Origin: Bradyrhizobium guangdongense
Lineage (GTDB): Bacteria > Pseudomonadota > Alphaproteobacteria > Rhizobiales > Xanthobacteraceae
Direction: 5' to 3'
DNA length: 64,000 bases
Assembly (NCBI RefSeq): GCF_004114975.1
Contig: NZ_CP030051.1
Coordinates: forward strand, 3,782,001 to 3,846,000
Numbering within the stretch: the stretch's first letter is position 1; each line of letters starts with the position of its first letter. Position numbers and translations under genes: made by a program. The notes under the pieces are model-generated. The model saw only the letters and a program-made list of their open reading frames with translations, was not told the origin of the DNA and did no database searches. Below, piece by piece: positions 27,133-35,477 of this stretch.

Positions 27133-28617
27133 TCAGGCGCCGGCCGGGGAGCGGACCGGGCGCAGCAGAAACGCGGGGAGATGCGAATGATCGCCGGGCT
27201 CGGTGTCGGCCTCGCGTTGGCGGCGCGGCTCGGGGCGACCGATCGACGGCACATGCGAATGATTGCCCTGGGGGCGGGAGCCGTGACGTGGCTCCGACGA
27301 CGGCCTCGCCTCGCGTGCCGGCCGCGCTTCGGTTGAAGACCGGGTCTCGCCGCGCGGCTCGTGGCTGCGTTCACGATCGTGGCCGCGCTGGCCGCGTTCA
27401 CGGGGCGACTTGCCGCGTCCGCCGCGGGAACGCTCACGGCCGCGCTGCTCGCGCGGGCGCTCGGCCGAATCGCCGGCTTCCGCGTGGATTTCGTAGTCGC
27501 CCTCGGCGCGCGGGATGCTCTGGCCGATCAGCTTCTCGATCGCGGCCATGGACTTCTGGTCGAGCGGCGTCACGATCGAGATCGCGGTGCCGGTACGGCC
27601 GGCGCGGCCGGTGCGGCCGATCCGGTGCACATAGTCGTCCGCATGATGAGGGACGTCGAAATTGAAGACGTGGCTGACCTCGGGAATGTCGAGGCCGCGG
27701 GCGGCGACGTCGGAGGCGACGAGGAGGGGCAGCTCGCCCTTGCGGAACTGGTCGAGCGCGGCCATGCGGGCGGGCTGGTCCATGTCGCCGTGCAGCGCGC
27801 CGACGCTGAAGCCGTGCTTCTGAAGCGATTTGTGAACGATCGCGACCTCGCGCTTGCGATTGCAGAAGATAATCGCGTTCTTGAGATCCTTGGCCTCGCG
27901 CAAGAGGCGGCGCAGCAGCTCCCGCTTCTCATGCGCCTCGCGGCCGGCGGGCACCTGCGACTGCGTCACGGTGACGGCGGTGGTGGCGGGCTTGGAGACC
28001 TCGACCTTCTGCGGATTGTGCAGGAAGGCCTCGGTGATGCGCCGGATTTCCGGCGGCATGGTCGCGGTGAAGAACAGGGTCTGCCGCGTGAACGGGACGA
28101 GCTTGCAGATGCGCTCGATGTCGGGGATGAAGCCCATGTCCAGCATCCGGTCCGCTTCGTCGATGACGAGCAGCTCGACGCCGGTGAGCAGCAGGCCGCC
28201 GCGCTCGGTATGGTCGAGCAGACGGCCCGGGGTGGCGATCAGCACGTCGACGCCGCGCGTCAGCTTGGCATCCTGGTCGCCGAAGGAGACGCCGCCGATC
28301 AGCAGGGCGACGTTGAGTTTCTGGCCTGCGCCGTAGCGGTCGAAGTTTTCCTTCACCTGCGCCGCAAGCTCGCGGGTCGGCTCCAGGATCAGCGTGCGCG
28401 GCATACGCGCGCGGGCGCGACCCTTCTCGAGGATGGTGAGCATCGGCAGCACGAAGGCTGCGGTCTTGCCGGTGCCGGTCTGGGCGATGCCGAGCACGTC
28501 CTTGCGTGCGAGGACGTGAGGGATCGCCTGTTCCTGAATAGGGGTGGGGTTGGTGTAACCGGTGGCCGCCACTGCGGCGAGGACTTTTTCGGACAGTCCG
28601 AGATTGGAAAAGGACAT
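27133..28617 (-). CDS. DEAD-box ATP-dependent RNA helicase (RhlE-like)
   Basis: RNA helicase of 494 residues involved in RNA remodelling, ribosome assembly or decay. The order of motifs is complete: Q motif (TNPTPIQEQAI), motif I AQTGTGKT (45-52), PTRELA, TPGRLLDH, DEAD, TATMP, and HRIGRTGRAG. The C-terminal 120 residues are highly basic, rich in Arg, Gly, Glu and Ser with RGG-like elements, predicted to be disordered and to bind RNA. The upstream 280 bp to the AraC gene have no gene; a perfect AAAACC-CTAA-GGTTTT palindrome is present at 28829-28844. Confidence 0.95.
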   Translation of the reverse strand: MSFSNLGLSEKVLAAVAATGYTNPTPIQEQAIPHVLARKDVLGIAQTGTGKTAAFVLPMLTILEKGRARARMPRTLILEPTRELAAQVKENFDRYGAGQKLNVALLIGGVSFGDQDAKLTRGVDVLIATPGRLLDHTERGGLLLTGVELLVIDEADRMLDMGFIPDIERICKLVPFTRQTLFFTATMPPEIRRITEAFLHNPQKVEVSKPATTAVTVTQSQVPAGREAHEKRELLRRLLREAKDLKNAIIFCNRKREVAIVHKSLQKHGFSVGALHGDMDQPARMAALDQFRKGELPLLVASDVAARGLDIPEVSHVFNFDVPHHADDYVHRIGRTGRAGRTGTAISIVTPLDQKSMAAIEKLIGQSIPRAEGDYEIHAEAGDSAERPREQRGRERSRGGRGKSPRERGQRGHDRERSHEPRGETRSSTEARPAREARPSSEPRHGSRPQGNHSHVPSIGRPEPRRQREADTEPGDHSHLPAFLLRPVRSPAGA

Positions 28618-28899
28618 TGAGCCTCTGGTCGAAACCGCCGTTCGGAATCGAGGGTAAAAAGGCTGTCGCGTTCCACCCCGAAACGGCGCGCTCTCAAAGA
28701 AGCTGGGGGTGCTGACTCACGCGAACAAAGCGCAAGGCTCAGGAATCGCTCTTCGATCTGAGCCGCGTCGACCCGGAACATAGGGAGGAATCCGCCAAAG
28801 TCAATGGAGCGGGCGCGGGAAGACCCTAAAAACCCTAAGGTTTTCGCTCAAATCACGGGCGCGGCTTGGCTTTTCGGCAGCAAGCGGCCGGGCGGGTGG

Positions 28900-29862
28900 T
28901 TAACGCAACCCTGCGGCCTTGGTCCGAAAATCGCCGGGCGCCATGCCATAGGCGGCGTTGAAGACCCGGTAATACGTCGCCAGGCTCTCGAAGCCGCAGG
29001 CGGCGGCGATGTCGGCGATCAGCCGCTCCGGCGCTTCGCGCATCAAGAGGCGGCTTCGCTTCAGCCGCTCCTCGGTCACCGTCTGGGAGAAGCTGCGCTC
29101 CGCCGCCTCGAACAGCATGTGCAAATGGCGCACGGAAACGCCGAGCAGATCGGCCACTCGCGTCGGCGCCAGATCGGGGTCCTGCAAATGGCGGGCGATC
29201 AGGCGCCGCGCCAGCGACAAGCGGGCGGTCCGGAGCGCGGCCTGTCCGCGCCGGCTGCCCGGCCTGACGATGCCGCGCTCGATCAGCGCCAAATGTCCCA
29301 GCGCCTGCACCAGCGGCGCGGAGTCGGAGGAGGCTTCGTTCGCGGCCGCCTCGCCGAGATCGGCAAAGCAGGCATCGAGCAGGGCGTGCAGAGCGGGATC
29401 GCTAAAAGGTTTTGGTGCAAGCTCGCGCATGCGCTTGTCCTGGGTTGCAAGGCCGCGGACGGGGATCTTCAGGATGCGCAGGTGGAAGCCTGAAGCGCCC
29501 AACGGCCTGGTGCGGTAGGGCAGGTCGGTGTGGCTGGTTGCGAAGCTGCCATTGGCGATCGCGAAATCGCTGGAGCGCATGCCGCCGAACCAGCCGCCGC
29601 CACCGAGCTGCTGGTAGACGCAGATGCTGTCACCCGGCGCGCGGTCGATGTCGGCATGGCTCCGTTCGACCGCGTATGACGAGGCTTTCAGCTCGACCAG
29701 TCCGCCGCCGCCGACCTGGCTCAGCGAGAACTCACCATGGAAGTCGCCGCGCCGTTCGCGATCGAGTTCCGCCGTAACCCCGAACAGCCCCTTGGCGCGA
29801 ACCTCGCGCCAATAATCGAAGCGTTCGAGCGGCTCGACCTCGTCGGTGCACCAGCGATACAC
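28900..29862 (-). CDS. AraC family transcriptional regulator
   Basis: Regulator of about 320 residues. The N-terminal ligand-binding region (about 1-180) is of the AraC_binding_2 type, opening with the characteristic TDEVEPLERFDYWREV. The C-terminal AraC domain (about 215-315) has two helix-turn-helix motifs, the second containing IADIAAACGFESLATYYRVF and followed by YGMAPGDFR. I prefer the GTG at 29862 because GAGGGG lies upstream and it begins exactly at the domain; in-frame ATGs at 29925 and 29991 would add unlikely sequence. It is divergent from the caspase-like gene across about 190 bp, a possible target. Confidence 0.88.
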   Translation of the reverse strand: MYRWCTDEVEPLERFDYWREVRAKGLFGVTAELDRERRGDFHGEFSLSQVGGGGLVELKASSYAVERSHADIDRAPGDSICVYQQLGGGGWFGGMRSSDFAIANGSFATSHTDLPYRTRPLGASGFHLRILKIPVRGLATQDKRMRELAPKPFSDPALHALLDACFADLGEAAANEASSDSAPLVQALGHLALIERGIVRPGSRRGQAALRTARLSLARRLIARHLQDPDLAPTRVADLLGVSVRHLHMLFEAAERSFSQTVTEERLKRSRLLMREAPERLIADIAAACGFESLATYYRVFNAAYGMAPGDFRTKAAGLR

Positions 29863-30050
29863 GGTAGCCCCTCGTCCCCAATGGAATGCCCGCAAGAATG
29901 AGCAGATTCCGCGGGAATCTGCCATAGGCGAGATGGCGAATGGACAAGCTCCGCGCGGTTGAACCCTCGATGCAATTGGACCGACTATCACATCGACGGC
30001 GCAGGGTTCCGCCGGGAAGCGGGCGAGCCGTTCTGAAGGGGAATGTCACG

Positions 30051-31571
30051 ATGACGCGGCGGTTTTTGAGGACTCTGGCAGTGCTCGGCCTGGCGGCGAG
30101 CCTCAGCGGTGTCACAGGCGCCGCACATGCCGAAAAGCGCGTCGCGCTCGTCGTCGGCAACAACGACTACAAGAACGTTCCAAAACTCCTGAAGGCCGTG
30201 AACGACGCCCGCACCATGGGCGACACGCTGAAGCAGCTCGGCTTCCAGGTGATGGTCGCCGAAAACCAGAACCGTCAGCAATTTACCGAGACGCTGCTTG
30301 CCTTCGACCGGGCCATCGAGCCCGGCGACACCGCGTTCTTCTTCTATGCCGGCCACGGCTTCGAGATCGCGGGCCAGAACTATCTGCTGCCGACCGACGT
30401 GCCGGCGGCGACCGAAGGCCAGGAAGAGCTGGTGCGCGATGCCTCCATTCTGGCGGATCGCGTGGTGGAGCGTCTCCAGAACAAGAAGGCACGCACCTCG
30501 ATCCTGGTGTTCGATGCCTGCCGCAACAATCCGTTCGAACGATCGGGTACGCGCGCGGTCGCCGGCGGCGGCGGGCTTGCGCCGATGACGCAATTGCCCG
30601 AGGGCGTGTTCTCGGTGTTCTCCGCCGGCCCGCGCCAGACCGCGCTCGATCGGCTTTCCAACGACGATTCAAATCCCAATTCGGTGTTCACGCGCACCTT
30701 CGCCAAGGAGCTGCTGCAGCCCGGCGAAAACCTCGTGCAGGTCGCGCAGCACACGCGCCGCCTGGTCAGCGAGATGGCCGACACCGTCAAGCACAAGCAG
30801 GTGCCGGTTTATTTCGACCAGATGGTCGACGACGTTTTCCTCAGCGGTGCGGCCAAGGACGCAGCAACCGCTGCGCGACCGGCCGATTCGCCGCCGCAGA
30901 AGGTCGCCGCGCTGCCGCCGGTCTCGGTGCCGCGCGTGCCGCGGGAGGAGACCACCAACGCGCCGATCGCGAGCTTCTCGCGCCACAACGGCGGCTGGAG
31001 CGTGACGTTCTCCTTCGCCGATCCCACGGTCGGCATTTCCTGGCGCATGGCAGGCAATAGCGATTTCCGCGAGACCGGTTTCATGGACACCCTCGATCCG
31101 CGCACACGCAAGCGGATGCCGAACCCCTCGATCGAGCTGCCTGCGGATGCGCAGGCCGGCACCATCGAGGTTCGCTACGTCGACGCCGCCGGCGACATGC
31201 AGGGCCCGTTCCCGATCAAGTTCGACCCTGAAGCCGCGCTGATCCGCGATCAGCGCAAGATCCTCGACATGACCGCCACGAGCTGGCTCTCGTTCCGCCA
31301 GTTCAACGGCCTGCTGGTCTATTATTCCCATCTGCTGTCGTATCGCTGCGCGATCCGCGAAGCGCGGATCGGCATCGACACGGCGGTGCCTGACAAGGTG
31401 CTGAAACTGCCGCCCTGCGATCTGCGCGATCCGTCTGCCATCACTGCCGGCATGCAGCTCTATGAGAAGCTGCCAGCAGCGACGCAGTTCATGTCCGTCG
31501 AACTGACTTATCGGGACGGCAGCGTATCCGAGGTCAAGACGTTCCGGACCGCGAACCGCAGCAACAATTGA
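30051..31571 (+). CDS. Secreted caspase-family (C14) protein
   Basis: Exported protein of 506 residues with a signal peptide (residues 1-27, cleaved after AAHA). A caspase-like p20 domain follows (about 28-270), with the catalytic dyad H102 in FYAGHGFEI and C157 in FDACRNNPF, so a peptidase with likely basic-residue preference is expected. The remaining 200 residues form an uncharacterised beta-rich domain. The ATG at 30051 is preceded by AAGGGGA. Such metacaspase-like secreted proteins are multicopy in rhizobia; the substrate and role are unknown. It is divergent from an AraC regulator. Confidence 0.9.
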   Translation: MTRRFLRTLAVLGLAASLSGVTGAAHAEKRVALVVGNNDYKNVPKLLKAVNDARTMGDTLKQLGFQVMVAENQNRQQFTETLLAFDRAIEPGDTAFFFYAGHGFEIAGQNYLLPTDVPAATEGQEELVRDASILADRVVERLQNKKARTSILVFDACRNNPFERSGTRAVAGGGGLAPMTQLPEGVFSVFSAGPRQTALDRLSNDDSNPNSVFTRTFAKELLQPGENLVQVAQHTRRLVSEMADTVKHKQVPVYFDQMVDDVFLSGAAKDAATAARPADSPPQKVAALPPVSVPRVPREETTNAPIASFSRHNGGWSVTFSFADPTVGISWRMAGNSDFRETGFMDTLDPRTRKRMPNPSIELPADAQAGTIEVRYVDAAGDMQGPFPIKFDPEAALIRDQRKILDMTATSWLSFRQFNGLLVYYSHLLSYRCAIREARIGIDTAVPDKVLKLPPCDLRDPSAITAGMQLYEKLPAATQFMSVELTYRDGSVSEVKTFRTANRSNN

Positions 31572-31608
31572 GCCGTGCCTGGAACCCGGGCAGGCGGATG
31601 CCGCCCCG

Positions 31609-31893
31609 TTATGCGCGAGGCTTGCGCAAGAAGCGCTTGAGCCAGTCGAAGGCCTCGATCAAAGGCGGCGCGAGCGAGAAAAACGCTCCCATGGCGATCG
31701 AGATGATGACGTGGCTGAGCAGGAACTTCTCCTGTTCCTCAAAGGGAGAGCCGCGCTGATCGATCGGCACCGGCGCAAGCGCGCCGGTTTTGCGCGGATA
31801 CGGACCGCGCGACCTGCGCGGCGGCAGCATGATCACGACAAAAAGCACGTTGATCAGCAACCAGATGCCAAGCACTATGAGCAGGGTGCGCAC
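31609..31893 (-). CDS. Hypothetical membrane protein, two spans
   Basis: Protein of 94 residues starting with GTG. Residues 3-23 are a hydrophobic segment, then a basic loop (PPRRSRGPYPRK), and a second amphipathic or membrane segment near 58-80, ending in a basic tail (FLRKPRA). I do not recognise a family. Codon use is like that of its neighbours. It is convergent with the caspase-like gene (37 bp between ends) and divergent from the FAD hydroxylase. Confidence 0.7.
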   Translation of the reverse strand: MRTLLIVLGIWLLINVLFVVIMLPPRRSRGPYPRKTGALAPVPIDQRGSPFEEQEKFLLSHVIISIAMGAFFSLAPPLIEAFDWLKRFLRKPRA

Positions 31894-32012
31894 TGCAAGA
31901 TCATCCTCAAGTCAGCCGAAACTGTCGACGACGGGACGGTCACTCGGAAACCCAGTCAACCAGCTCGGACTTGTTCTATCGCAGGCGGACAAGGGTCGTA
32001 GGCGAGGATCGG

Positions 32013-33281
32013 ATGGAAGCAGATACGCCACAGCGGACCCCGCGTCACTCCGTGAGAACCCGGTGTTGCATCGTTGGCGGGGGCCCCGCCGGCATGATGC
32101 TCGGCTATCTCCTCGGACGGGCCGGCATCGATGTCGTGGTGCTGGAGAAGCACGCCGATTTCTTCCGCGACTTTCGCGGCGACACCGTGCATCCTTCGAC
32201 GCTTCAGGTGATGGACGAACTCGGCTTGATCGACGGCTTTCTCAGGCTGCCGCATCAGCGCCTGCAGACCTTGGACGGCCTGATCGGCGGCAGCAAGGTA
32301 CGGATCGCCGATTTGCGCCGGCTACATACGAAGTACCCGTTCATCGCCTTCATGCCGCAATGGGATTTCCTGAATTTCCTGCGCGAGGCCGGTAAGCGCT
32401 TCACCTCGCTCAAGGTGCTGATGAACACGGAAGCCGTCGACCTGATCCTCCACGGCGAGGTCATCGCCGGCGTGCGCGCCACGACGCCCGATGGCATCGT
32501 CGACATCGAGGCCGATCTCACCATCGCCTGTGACGGCCGGCACTCGACGGTGCGCGAGCGTGCGGGGCTCAGCGTGGAGGAGATCGGCGCGCCGATGGAT
32601 GTATTGTGGTTCCGGGTGGGACGAACGCCCGACCAGAGCGAGAATTTGTTCGCGCGTGTCGAAACCGGCAAGATGATGGTCACCTTCGATCGCGGCGACT
32701 ATTGGCAATGCGCCTATGTCATCGCCAAGGGGCAATATGATGCGGTGAAGGCGAGGGGGTTGCCGGCGCTGCTCGACGACGTCGTGCGCATGGCGCCGAT
32801 CCTCAAGCAGGGCATCGCCGAGGTGAAGAGTTTTGACGACGTCAAATTGCTGACGGTCGCCATCAATCGCTTGAAACGCTGGACGCGACCCGGATTGCTT
32901 CTGATCGGCGATGCCGCGCATGCGATGTCGCCGGTCGGCGGCGTCGGCGTCAATCTGGCTGTGCAGGACGCGGTCGCGACCGCGAACCTGCTTGCGGACA
33001 AATTGAGCCGCGGTTGCCCCACCGAGGATGAGCTCGATGCCGTCAGGCGACGCCGCGCGTTCCCCGTGAAGATGACGCAGGCCATGCAGGTGGTCGTGCA
33101 GAACAACATCATCAGCGGCGCGCTGAAGGGTGGCGATCGGCCGCTCAAGGTGCCGCTGATCGTGCGGCTGATCACCGCCCTGCCGTGGCTTCAGCGTATC
33201 CCGGCGCGCTTCATTGCGATCGGCGTCCGGCCCGAGCACGTGCATTCGCCGCGCCGCAATCCCAGCGCAGGGATCCGGTAG
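32013..33281 (+). CDS. FAD-dependent monooxygenase (PHBH family)
   Basis: Flavoprotein of 422 residues of the p-hydroxybenzoate hydroxylase fold. The ADP-binding motif GGGPAGMMLG lies at about residues 24-33, the second nucleotide motif CDGRHSTVR at about 172, and the flavin-binding GDAAHAMSPVGGVGVNLA at about 300-318. Members hydroxylate aromatic or polyketide substrates with NAD(P)H and oxygen. The C-terminus lacks the thioredoxin-like domain of phenol hydroxylases. The ATG at 32013 has GAGGA upstream; the TTG at 31971 is rejected. No aromatic catabolism genes are adjacent, so the substrate is open. Confidence 0.9.
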   Translation: MEADTPQRTPRHSVRTRCCIVGGGPAGMMLGYLLGRAGIDVVVLEKHADFFRDFRGDTVHPSTLQVMDELGLIDGFLRLPHQRLQTLDGLIGGSKVRIADLRRLHTKYPFIAFMPQWDFLNFLREAGKRFTSLKVLMNTEAVDLILHGEVIAGVRATTPDGIVDIEADLTIACDGRHSTVRERAGLSVEEIGAPMDVLWFRVGRTPDQSENLFARVETGKMMVTFDRGDYWQCAYVIAKGQYDAVKARGLPALLDDVVRMAPILKQGIAEVKSFDDVKLLTVAINRLKRWTRPGLLLIGDAAHAMSPVGGVGVNLAVQDAVATANLLADKLSRGCPTEDELDAVRRRRAFPVKMTQAMQVVVQNNIISGALKGGDRPLKVPLIVRLITALPWLQRIPARFIAIGVRPEHVHSPRRNPSAGIR

Positions 33282-33444
33282 GGATAATGTCGCGTTAAAT
33301 TGCGCTTTCCGCGTTGCGCGCGAGCAACAGCGCAGACGGATTCTAGGAACGTCCCCGGCCAATCCGGCGCCTTAACTTTCTTGATTCAAATTTGAGTAAG
33401 AACTGCGTGTGAGCGTGCGCCCATCAAAGGACACGGGGTGTACC

Positions 33445-34209
33445 ATGCGTAACAAATTGATTGCCGCCTTCGCCTGCACGACCGCTCTGGTTACGACCGG
33501 TGCTGCTTCCGCCGCCGATCTCGCCGCGCGTCCCTACACCAAGGCTCCCGCCTATATCGAGCCGCTGTTCAACTGGACCGGCTTCTATGTCGGCGGCCAT
33601 ATCGGCGGCGCCTGGACCAACGAGCAGTTCATCAACAACGGCACGGGTGCGGCGTTCGGCGATCTGACGCCGGGCCAGGGCTATCGCCAGCGCAACTCGG
33701 GTGTCATGGGCGGCGCCCAGATCGGCTACAATTGGCAGGCCAACAACTACGTGTTCGGCATGGAAGGGACGATCTCCGGCCTCGACAACAAGGGTTCGTT
33801 CAGGAACACTGCTTTCGGCCCCGCCAACGATGTCTTCTCCTGGCGCGCCAACGTTCTTGCCACCGTCGTCGGTCGCGCCGGCTTCGCGGTTCAGAACAAC
33901 CTCTTCTACATCAAGGGCGGCTACGCCGGCGTGAACAACAGGCTCTCGGTGACCGACCCCGTCGTGACGGGCACCGGCGGTCAGACTCACTGGGCCAATG
34001 GCTGGACCGTGGGCGCCGGCTGGGAGTACGGCATCACCCGCAACTGGATCGTCGGCCTCGAGTACAATTACGCGGCGTTCGGCAGCCAGACCTATCAGCT
34101 CGGCGGCACCGCGGGTAACTACACCTTCGATGCCAAGCCGCGCGATATCCAATGGGCCGTCGTGCGCGCCAGCTACAAGTTCGACGCGCCAGTGATCGCG
34201 CGCTACTGA
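33445..34209 (+). CDS. Outer membrane beta-barrel protein (Omp25/RopB-like)
   Basis: Secreted porin-like protein of 254 residues: signal peptide (1-23, ending ASAA), then the mature end DLAARPYTKAP typical of rhizobial Omp25/31 proteins, then an eight-stranded barrel rich in alternating aromatic residues, closing with the terminal strand VVRASYKF. The segments WTGFYVGGHIGGAW and GYNWQANNYVFGMEG are standard for the family. Function is structural or protective at the cell surface. The ATG at 33445 begins the signal peptide. A strong terminator follows 42 bp after the stop. Confidence 0.93.
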   Translation: MRNKLIAAFACTTALVTTGAASAADLAARPYTKAPAYIEPLFNWTGFYVGGHIGGAWTNEQFINNGTGAAFGDLTPGQGYRQRNSGVMGGAQIGYNWQANNYVFGMEGTISGLDNKGSFRNTAFGPANDVFSWRANVLATVVGRAGFAVQNNLFYIKGGYAGVNNRLSVTDPVVTGTGGQTHWANGWTVGAGWEYGITRNWIVGLEYNYAAFGSQTYQLGGTAGNYTFDAKPRDIQWAVVRASYKFDAPVIARY

Positions 34210-34250
34210 GCAACAAACGACCAATCGAAGAAAAGTCACGACCACATTAA

Positions 34251-34281
34251 AAGCCCCGGCTTCCACCGGGGCTTCTTTTTT
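34251..34281. terminator. Rho-independent terminator after the outer membrane protein gene
   Basis: Nine-base stem AAGCCCCGG / CCGGGGCTT with a six-base loop, followed by TTCTTTTTTT on the plus strand and preceded by AAAA for the opposite strand. It can serve the barrel gene and, in reverse, the convergent SDR gene that ends at 34302. Confidence 0.9.
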
Positions 34282-34301
34282 GTGTGCGGCGCGGTTGCGC
34301 C

Positions 34302-35072
34302 TCAGGCCATGATCGAGAAGCCGCCATCGACGGGGATCGCGGTCCCCGTGACGAAGTTCGAGGCTGGGGAGGCGAGGAACACGGCGATGCCGGCGAAATC
34401 GTCGATGTCGCCCCAGCGCCCCGCGGGCGTGCGCGCCAGCACGCGCTCGTGCAAGCCCGACACCTGCTTGCGCGCGCCCCGGGTGAGATCGGTGTCGATC
34501 CAGCCCGGCAGGATGGCATTGACCTGGATGTTATCGGGTGCCCAGGCATTGGCACAGGCGCGCGTGTACTGCACGATGCCGCCCTTGCTCGCGGCATAGG
34601 CGGTCGCAAAGCTCGCACCGAAGATCGACATCATCGAGCCGATATTGATCACCTTGCCGTTGCCGGATGCCTTGAGCGCCGGATACGCCAGTTTCGAGCA
34701 GACGAAAGCGCTGGTGAGGTTGGTGTCGATCACCTTGTTCCACTCGTCGAGCTCGAGCTCGTGCGGCGGCTTGCGGATGCTCATGCCGGCGTTGTTGATC
34801 AGAACGTCGATGCGGCCGAGCTCCCTGACGACGCGGTCGATCATGGCGGCGACCGCCGCCTTGTCGGTGACGTCGGTGGTGACCGATATCGCCTTCACAC
34901 CGCGTGCCCTGAGATCGGCGACGGCTGCCGCCGATTTGGCTTCATTGCGTCCGATCACGGCGATATCGGCGCCGGCGTCGGCCAGCCCATGCGCGAGCCC
35001 GAGCCCAATGCCGCCATTGCCGCCTGTGACGATCGCGACTTTGCCGCGGAGATCGAACCGGTTGGATGTCAT
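34302..35072 (-). CDS. SDR family oxidoreductase
   Basis: Classical short-chain dehydrogenase of 256 residues. The cofactor motif TGGNGGIGLG is at residues 16-25, NNAG at 93-96, and the catalytic Ser146, Tyr159 and Lys163 (YAASK) are intact. The Arg after the second strand (GRNEAK) suggests a preference for NADP or dual use. Sequence style is like gluconate/2-deoxygluconate dehydrogenases, but the substrate cannot be assigned. Start at ATG 35072. A 61-residue membrane protein gene lies 21 bp upstream of its end side on the same strand, possibly in one transcript. Confidence 0.92.
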   Translation of the reverse strand: MTSNRFDLRGKVAIVTGGNGGIGLGLAHGLADAGADIAVIGRNEAKSAAAVADLRARGVKAISVTTDVTDKAAVAAMIDRVVRELGRIDVLINNAGMSIRKPPHELELDEWNKVIDTNLTSAFVCSKLAYPALKASGNGKVINIGSMMSIFGASFATAYAASKGGIVQYTRACANAWAPDNIQVNAILPGWIDTDLTRGARKQVSGLHERVLARTPAGRWGDIDDFAGIAVFLASPASNFVTGTAIPVDGGFSIMA

Positions 35073-35093
35073 GCTTTCACGTCCTGGTTTCTT

Positions 35094-35279
35094 CTATTGG
35101 TTGCTTTGCCAGATCAGCACCAGCCCGAAGCCTGCCATGGCGGCGCCGTAGCCGGCCCATTGCAGCTGGTTGATCATGAAGCTCGATCGCGGCCAGGCGA
35201 TGGTGCCGGTGCCCTGTCCGATCCAGAGCAGCCCGACGGCGAGGGCAAACAGGCCTGCGACAAGCAGAAATCTGCGCAT
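35094..35279 (-). CDS. Hypothetical two-span membrane protein
   Basis: Protein of 61 residues with two hydrophobic segments (about 4-21 and 40-57) joined by a short polar loop. The ATG at 35279 is preceded by a GGGGAGGA ribosome-binding site, supporting a real gene. It sits 21 bp upstream of the SDR gene on the same strand and is probably co-transcribed with it. No family recognised. Confidence 0.65.
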   Translation of the reverse strand: MRRFLLVAGLFALAVGLLWIGQGTGTIAWPRSSFMINQLQWAGYGAAMAGFGLVLIWQSNQ

Positions 35280-35427
35280 GCATTCCTCCCCATTGGACGG
35301 CTTCTGTCGCGGCCTGCGGCAAGCGATCGCCGCAGGTCACGAAAACTTCCGCAAGACTAGCCGTAGCTTCGGTGCAGATACAATGCTGGACCTAGGGCCG
35401 CGAAAGGCAGTGTGGCCGATCGAGTCA

Positions 35428-35456
35428 AGAAAAAGCCCCGGACCGGGCCGGGGCTT
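35428..35456 (-). terminator. Rho-independent terminator of the double-barrel gene
   Basis: Stem AAGCCCCGG (35433-35441) / CCGGGGCTT (35448-35456) with a six-base loop; read on the minus strand it is followed by a TTTTTCTT tract. It lies 22 bp after the stop of the outer membrane gene that ends at 35478. Confidence 0.88.
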
Positions 35457-35477
35457 CCGCTGTTCAGGCTGACCGGC

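Noticed and set aside
28829..28844. AAAACC-CTAA-GGTTTT palindrome before the helicase gene as a terminator
   Set aside because: Stem is short and AT-rich with no T-tract beyond the arm, so it is mentioned only in the helicase entry.
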